From: JBAROU01 sp049642385
GTDB taxonomy: Bacteria; Chloroflexota; Dehalococcoidia; DSTF01; RBG-16-68-14
Length of the DNA: 20,905 nucleotides
Assembly: GCA_049642385.1 (NCBI GenBank)
Contig: JBAROU010000052.1
Location: 1-20,905 of the forward strand
Direction of reading: 5' to 3'
Both the position numbers and the translations under genes were made by a program. The notes under the pieces are model-generated. The model was not told the origin of the DNA, made no database searches, and was given only the letters and a program-made list of their open reading frames with translations. Each line of letters starts with the position of its first letter. Position 1 is the stretch's first letter. Shown here in pieces: positions 19,347 to 20,905 of the stretch.

Positions 19347-20096
19347 ATGTCAGGACACTCTAAGTGGTCGCAGATCAAGCGCCAGAAGGGCGTCACCGAT
19401 GACAAACGCGGACAGCTCTTCACCAAGCTGGGCCGCGAGGTGACGATGGCCGCCCGCCAGGGCGGCGGCGACCCCGAGATGAACCCTGGCCTGCGCCTCG
19501 CGGTCGAGCGGGCGCGCGACGCCAACATGCCCAAGGACAACATCGAGCGGGCGATCAAGAAAGGCATCGGTGAGGATGCGGGCGCGGCCCAGCTCGAGGA
19601 GGTCACGTACGAGGGCTACGGCCCAGGCGGCATCGCGATCCTGGTGCGGGCGCTCACCGACAACCGGAACCGCACCGCGTCTGATGTACGCAGTACCTTC
19701 GCCAAGGCAGGCGGGAACCTCGGCGAGTCTGGCAGTGTCGCCTGGCAGTTCGAGAACCGCGGTCTGATCACGATCGTGTCAGACAACGTCGACGCGGAGG
19801 AGGTGGCACTGCTCGCGATCGATGGCGGCGCCGACGACGTGAAGGTCGACGACGGCAGCGTCGAGGTCTACACGCCCCCCGACCAGCTCCACGTGGTGCG
19901 CAACGCGCTGAGCAAGGCTGATATCCCGGTCGAGTCGGCCGAGGTTGCCCAGCTCCCCAAGACGACAGTCACGCTGGACGCGCACCAAGCGACACAAGTG
20001 CTGCGCCTCCTCGACAAGCTGGATGAGCTGGACGACGTCCAGCACGTCTCTTCCAACGCTGACTTCCCCGACGAAGCGCTGGCGGCCTACGTCTGA
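19347..20096 (+). CDS. yebC: YebC/PmpR family protein (TACO1-type)
   Basis: This 249-residue protein has the YebC signature MSGHSKWSQIKRQKGVTDDK at the start. KLGREVTMAARQGGGDPEMN, MPKDNIERAIKKGIGE, YEGYGPGGIAILVRALTDNR and FAKAGGNLGESGSVAWQFE follow. Older annotation calls these transcriptional regulators; more recent work links the family, like mitochondrial TACO1, to translation of difficult (proline-rich) stretches. The frame is open to 19308 but the family always begins at MSGHSKW, so 19347 is chosen. It lies next to ruvC and ruvA, a common arrangement in bacteria. Confidence 0.96.
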   Translation: MSGHSKWSQIKRQKGVTDDKRGQLFTKLGREVTMAARQGGGDPEMNPGLRLAVERARDANMPKDNIERAIKKGIGEDAGAAQLEEVTYEGYGPGGIAILVRALTDNRNRTASDVRSTFAKAGGNLGESGSVAWQFENRGLITIVSDNVDAEEVALLAIDGGADDVKVDDGSVEVYTPPDQLHVVRNALSKADIPVESAEVAQLPKTTVTLDAHQATQVLRLLDKLDELDDVQHVSSNADFPDEALAAYV

Positions 20097-20103
20097 TGCT
20101 CCG

Positions 20104-20124
20104 CATCCTGAGCGAAGCGAACGA
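20104..20124. repeat. dispersed repeat fragment (CTGAGCGAAGCGAA type)
   Basis: CATCCTGAGCGAAGCGAACG, between yebC and ruvC, resembles the element at 9694. The gap also holds a 12-base perfect palindrome AGGAGGCCTCCT at 20159-20170 that includes a Shine-Dalgarno-like AGGAGG, too far (24 bases) from the ruvC start to serve it. Confidence 0.5.
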
Positions 20125-20188
20125 CTCAAACTGACAAGCGTCGAGAGCCACGCGCGCAAGGAGGCCTCCTACGACGACTGCTGACCCA

Positions 20189-20686
20189 TTGATCGTCCTC
20201 GGCATCGACCCGGGGCTGCGCGTGACCGGCTGGGGCCTCGTGCGCGCAACCGGCGACACGATGCACTCGAGCGAGAGCGGCGTCATCTCGGCGGACAGCA
20301 AGTTGCCCATGGAAGAGCGGCTGCACCACATCTTCCGCGAGCTCTGCGCCGTGATCATCCAGTGGCAACCAGCGGAAGTTGCCGTCGAAGACCCGTTTGT
20401 CGCGCAGAACGCGCGCTCTGCGTTCGCTATCGGCGAGGCACGCGCCGTCGCGCTGCTCGCCGCGGCGCAGGCAGGCCTGCCCGTGCGCGCATACGCGCCT
20501 GCGGAGGTAAAGCTCACCGTTGCCGGCTACGGCCGCAGCGATAAGGCGCAGGTGCAGGAGCTGGTACGCGTGCAGCTCGGGCTGGCCGAGGCCCCGGAGC
20601 CTCTGGACGCCTCCGACGCGCTCGCCGTCGCGCTCTGCCACCACCTGCGTCGACGCGCGGACGCGCGCCTGGCGAACGCGCGATGA
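20189..20686 (+). CDS. ruvC: Holliday junction resolvase
   Basis: RuvC cuts Holliday junctions moved by RuvAB. The 165-residue protein starts MIVLGIDPGLRVTGWG with catalytic Asp7. It continues with VAVEDPFVAQNARSAFAIGEARA (Glu67), YAPAEVKLTVAGYGRSDKAQVQ and DASDALAVALCHH with Asp140 and Asp143, so the acidic tetrad is complete. The start is the TTG at 20189: the frame is closed by TGA just upstream, and IVLGIDPG is the family N-terminus. No Shine-Dalgarno is seen. Its stop overlaps the ruvA start (ATGA). Confidence 0.96.
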   Translation: MIVLGIDPGLRVTGWGLVRATGDTMHSSESGVISADSKLPMEERLHHIFRELCAVIIQWQPAEVAVEDPFVAQNARSAFAIGEARAVALLAAAQAGLPVRAYAPAEVKLTVAGYGRSDKAQVQELVRVQLGLAEAPEPLDASDALAVALCHHLRRRADARLANAR

Positions 20687-20905
20687 TCTCGCACCTCACC
20701 GGCACGCTGAGCAAGAAGCATGATGTGCGCCAGGCGGTCGAGCTGACGGTGAACGGCGTTGGGTACGACATCAATCTCCCCACGTTCGTCTGGCGCGCGA
20801 TCGAAGCGACGGCGCTCGGCGAAGAGCTTGAGTTCGAGATCTATTACCACGTACCCGAGCGCCAGCCGACACCGATGCTCGTCGGCTTCACGCGCGACGT
20901 CGAGC
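20683..20905 (+). CDS. ruvA: Holliday junction helicase subunit RuvA, N-terminal part (partial)
   Basis: The ATG at 20683 overlaps the ruvC TGA, and 74 residues are visible before the window ends. They form the RuvA N-terminal OB-fold: MISHLTGTLSKK, then LTVNGVGYDINLP, FEIYYHVPERQPTPMLVGFT. The usual conserved acidic residue in the R-E-D motif before the LxGF strand is replaced here (PERQPTP). RuvA tetramers bind the junction and load RuvB. The helix-hairpin-helix and C-terminal domains lie beyond the window. Confidence 0.93.
   Translation, partial: MISHLTGTLSKKHDVRQAVELTVNGVGYDINLPTFVWRAIEATALGEELEFEIYYHVPERQPTPMLVGFTRDVE

Noticed and set aside
20096..20134. 12-codon frame starting at the yebC stop (ATGA overlap)
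   Set aside because: It consists mostly of the dispersed CTGAGCGAAGCG repeat and has no ribosome binding site of its own.
20460..20480. GCAGGCAGGCCTGCC palindrome as another copy of the 19-nt repeat
   Set aside because: It lies inside the ruvC coding region and matches only part of the repeat; the similarity is explained by codons for A-Q-A-G-L-P.

Overview
The window is GC-rich bacterial DNA with short intergenic gaps and TANNNT-type -10 elements. Several genes appear to start at or within a few bases of the transcription start. A tandem pan-type RNA precedes a panD-panB-panC operon, and several secreted proteins end in dockerin-like calcium repeats. Together these fit Chloroflexota, perhaps a Dehalococcoidia-like lineage. 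That placement is an inference and was not tested by phylogeny.

Layout. 1-4900 is a run of small, mostly unlinked genes: a gene tail, a DinB-like protein, a RimJ/RimL-type acetyltransferase, an AT-richer stretch with an unknown two-TM protein, a KANL3/Tex30-type hydrolase divergent from an Eis-like acetyltransferase, a DUF2277 protein, and an epimerase pseudogene that has lost its middle. 4905-7036 holds a RodZ-like HTH-TM-PASTA protein and two tandem metallo-beta-lactamase-fold paralogues. On the minus strand, 7038-9618 is a proB / DUF2007 / endonuclease-exonuclease-phosphatase cluster. 9826-11340 is a Tat-type lipoprotein amidohydrolase with a TetR-style palindrome just upstream. 11503-11579 is tRNA-Val(UAC).

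11637-14192 carries a secreted dockerin protein and a secreted seven-repeat RCC1-type protein. A strong extended -10 promoter then drives a leader with two copies of a stem carrying two bulged A residues (tandem pan motif) and a terminator-like hairpin, followed by panD, panB, panC and surE. 17416-19230 holds two more paralogous secreted dockerin proteins on the minus strand. The window ends with yebC, ruvC and the start of ruvA.

How the parts work together. PanB makes ketopantoate, PanD makes beta-alanine and PanC joins beta-alanine to pantoate, so three pantothenate enzymes sit under one RNA leader; a ketopantoate reductase is not in this window. RuvC and RuvA belong to Holliday-junction processing. 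The most striking non-coding signal is the pan leader: two stems of identical architecture that begin almost at the predicted transcription start and are followed by an attenuator-like hairpin. No CRISPR array, insertion sequence or phage gene was seen.
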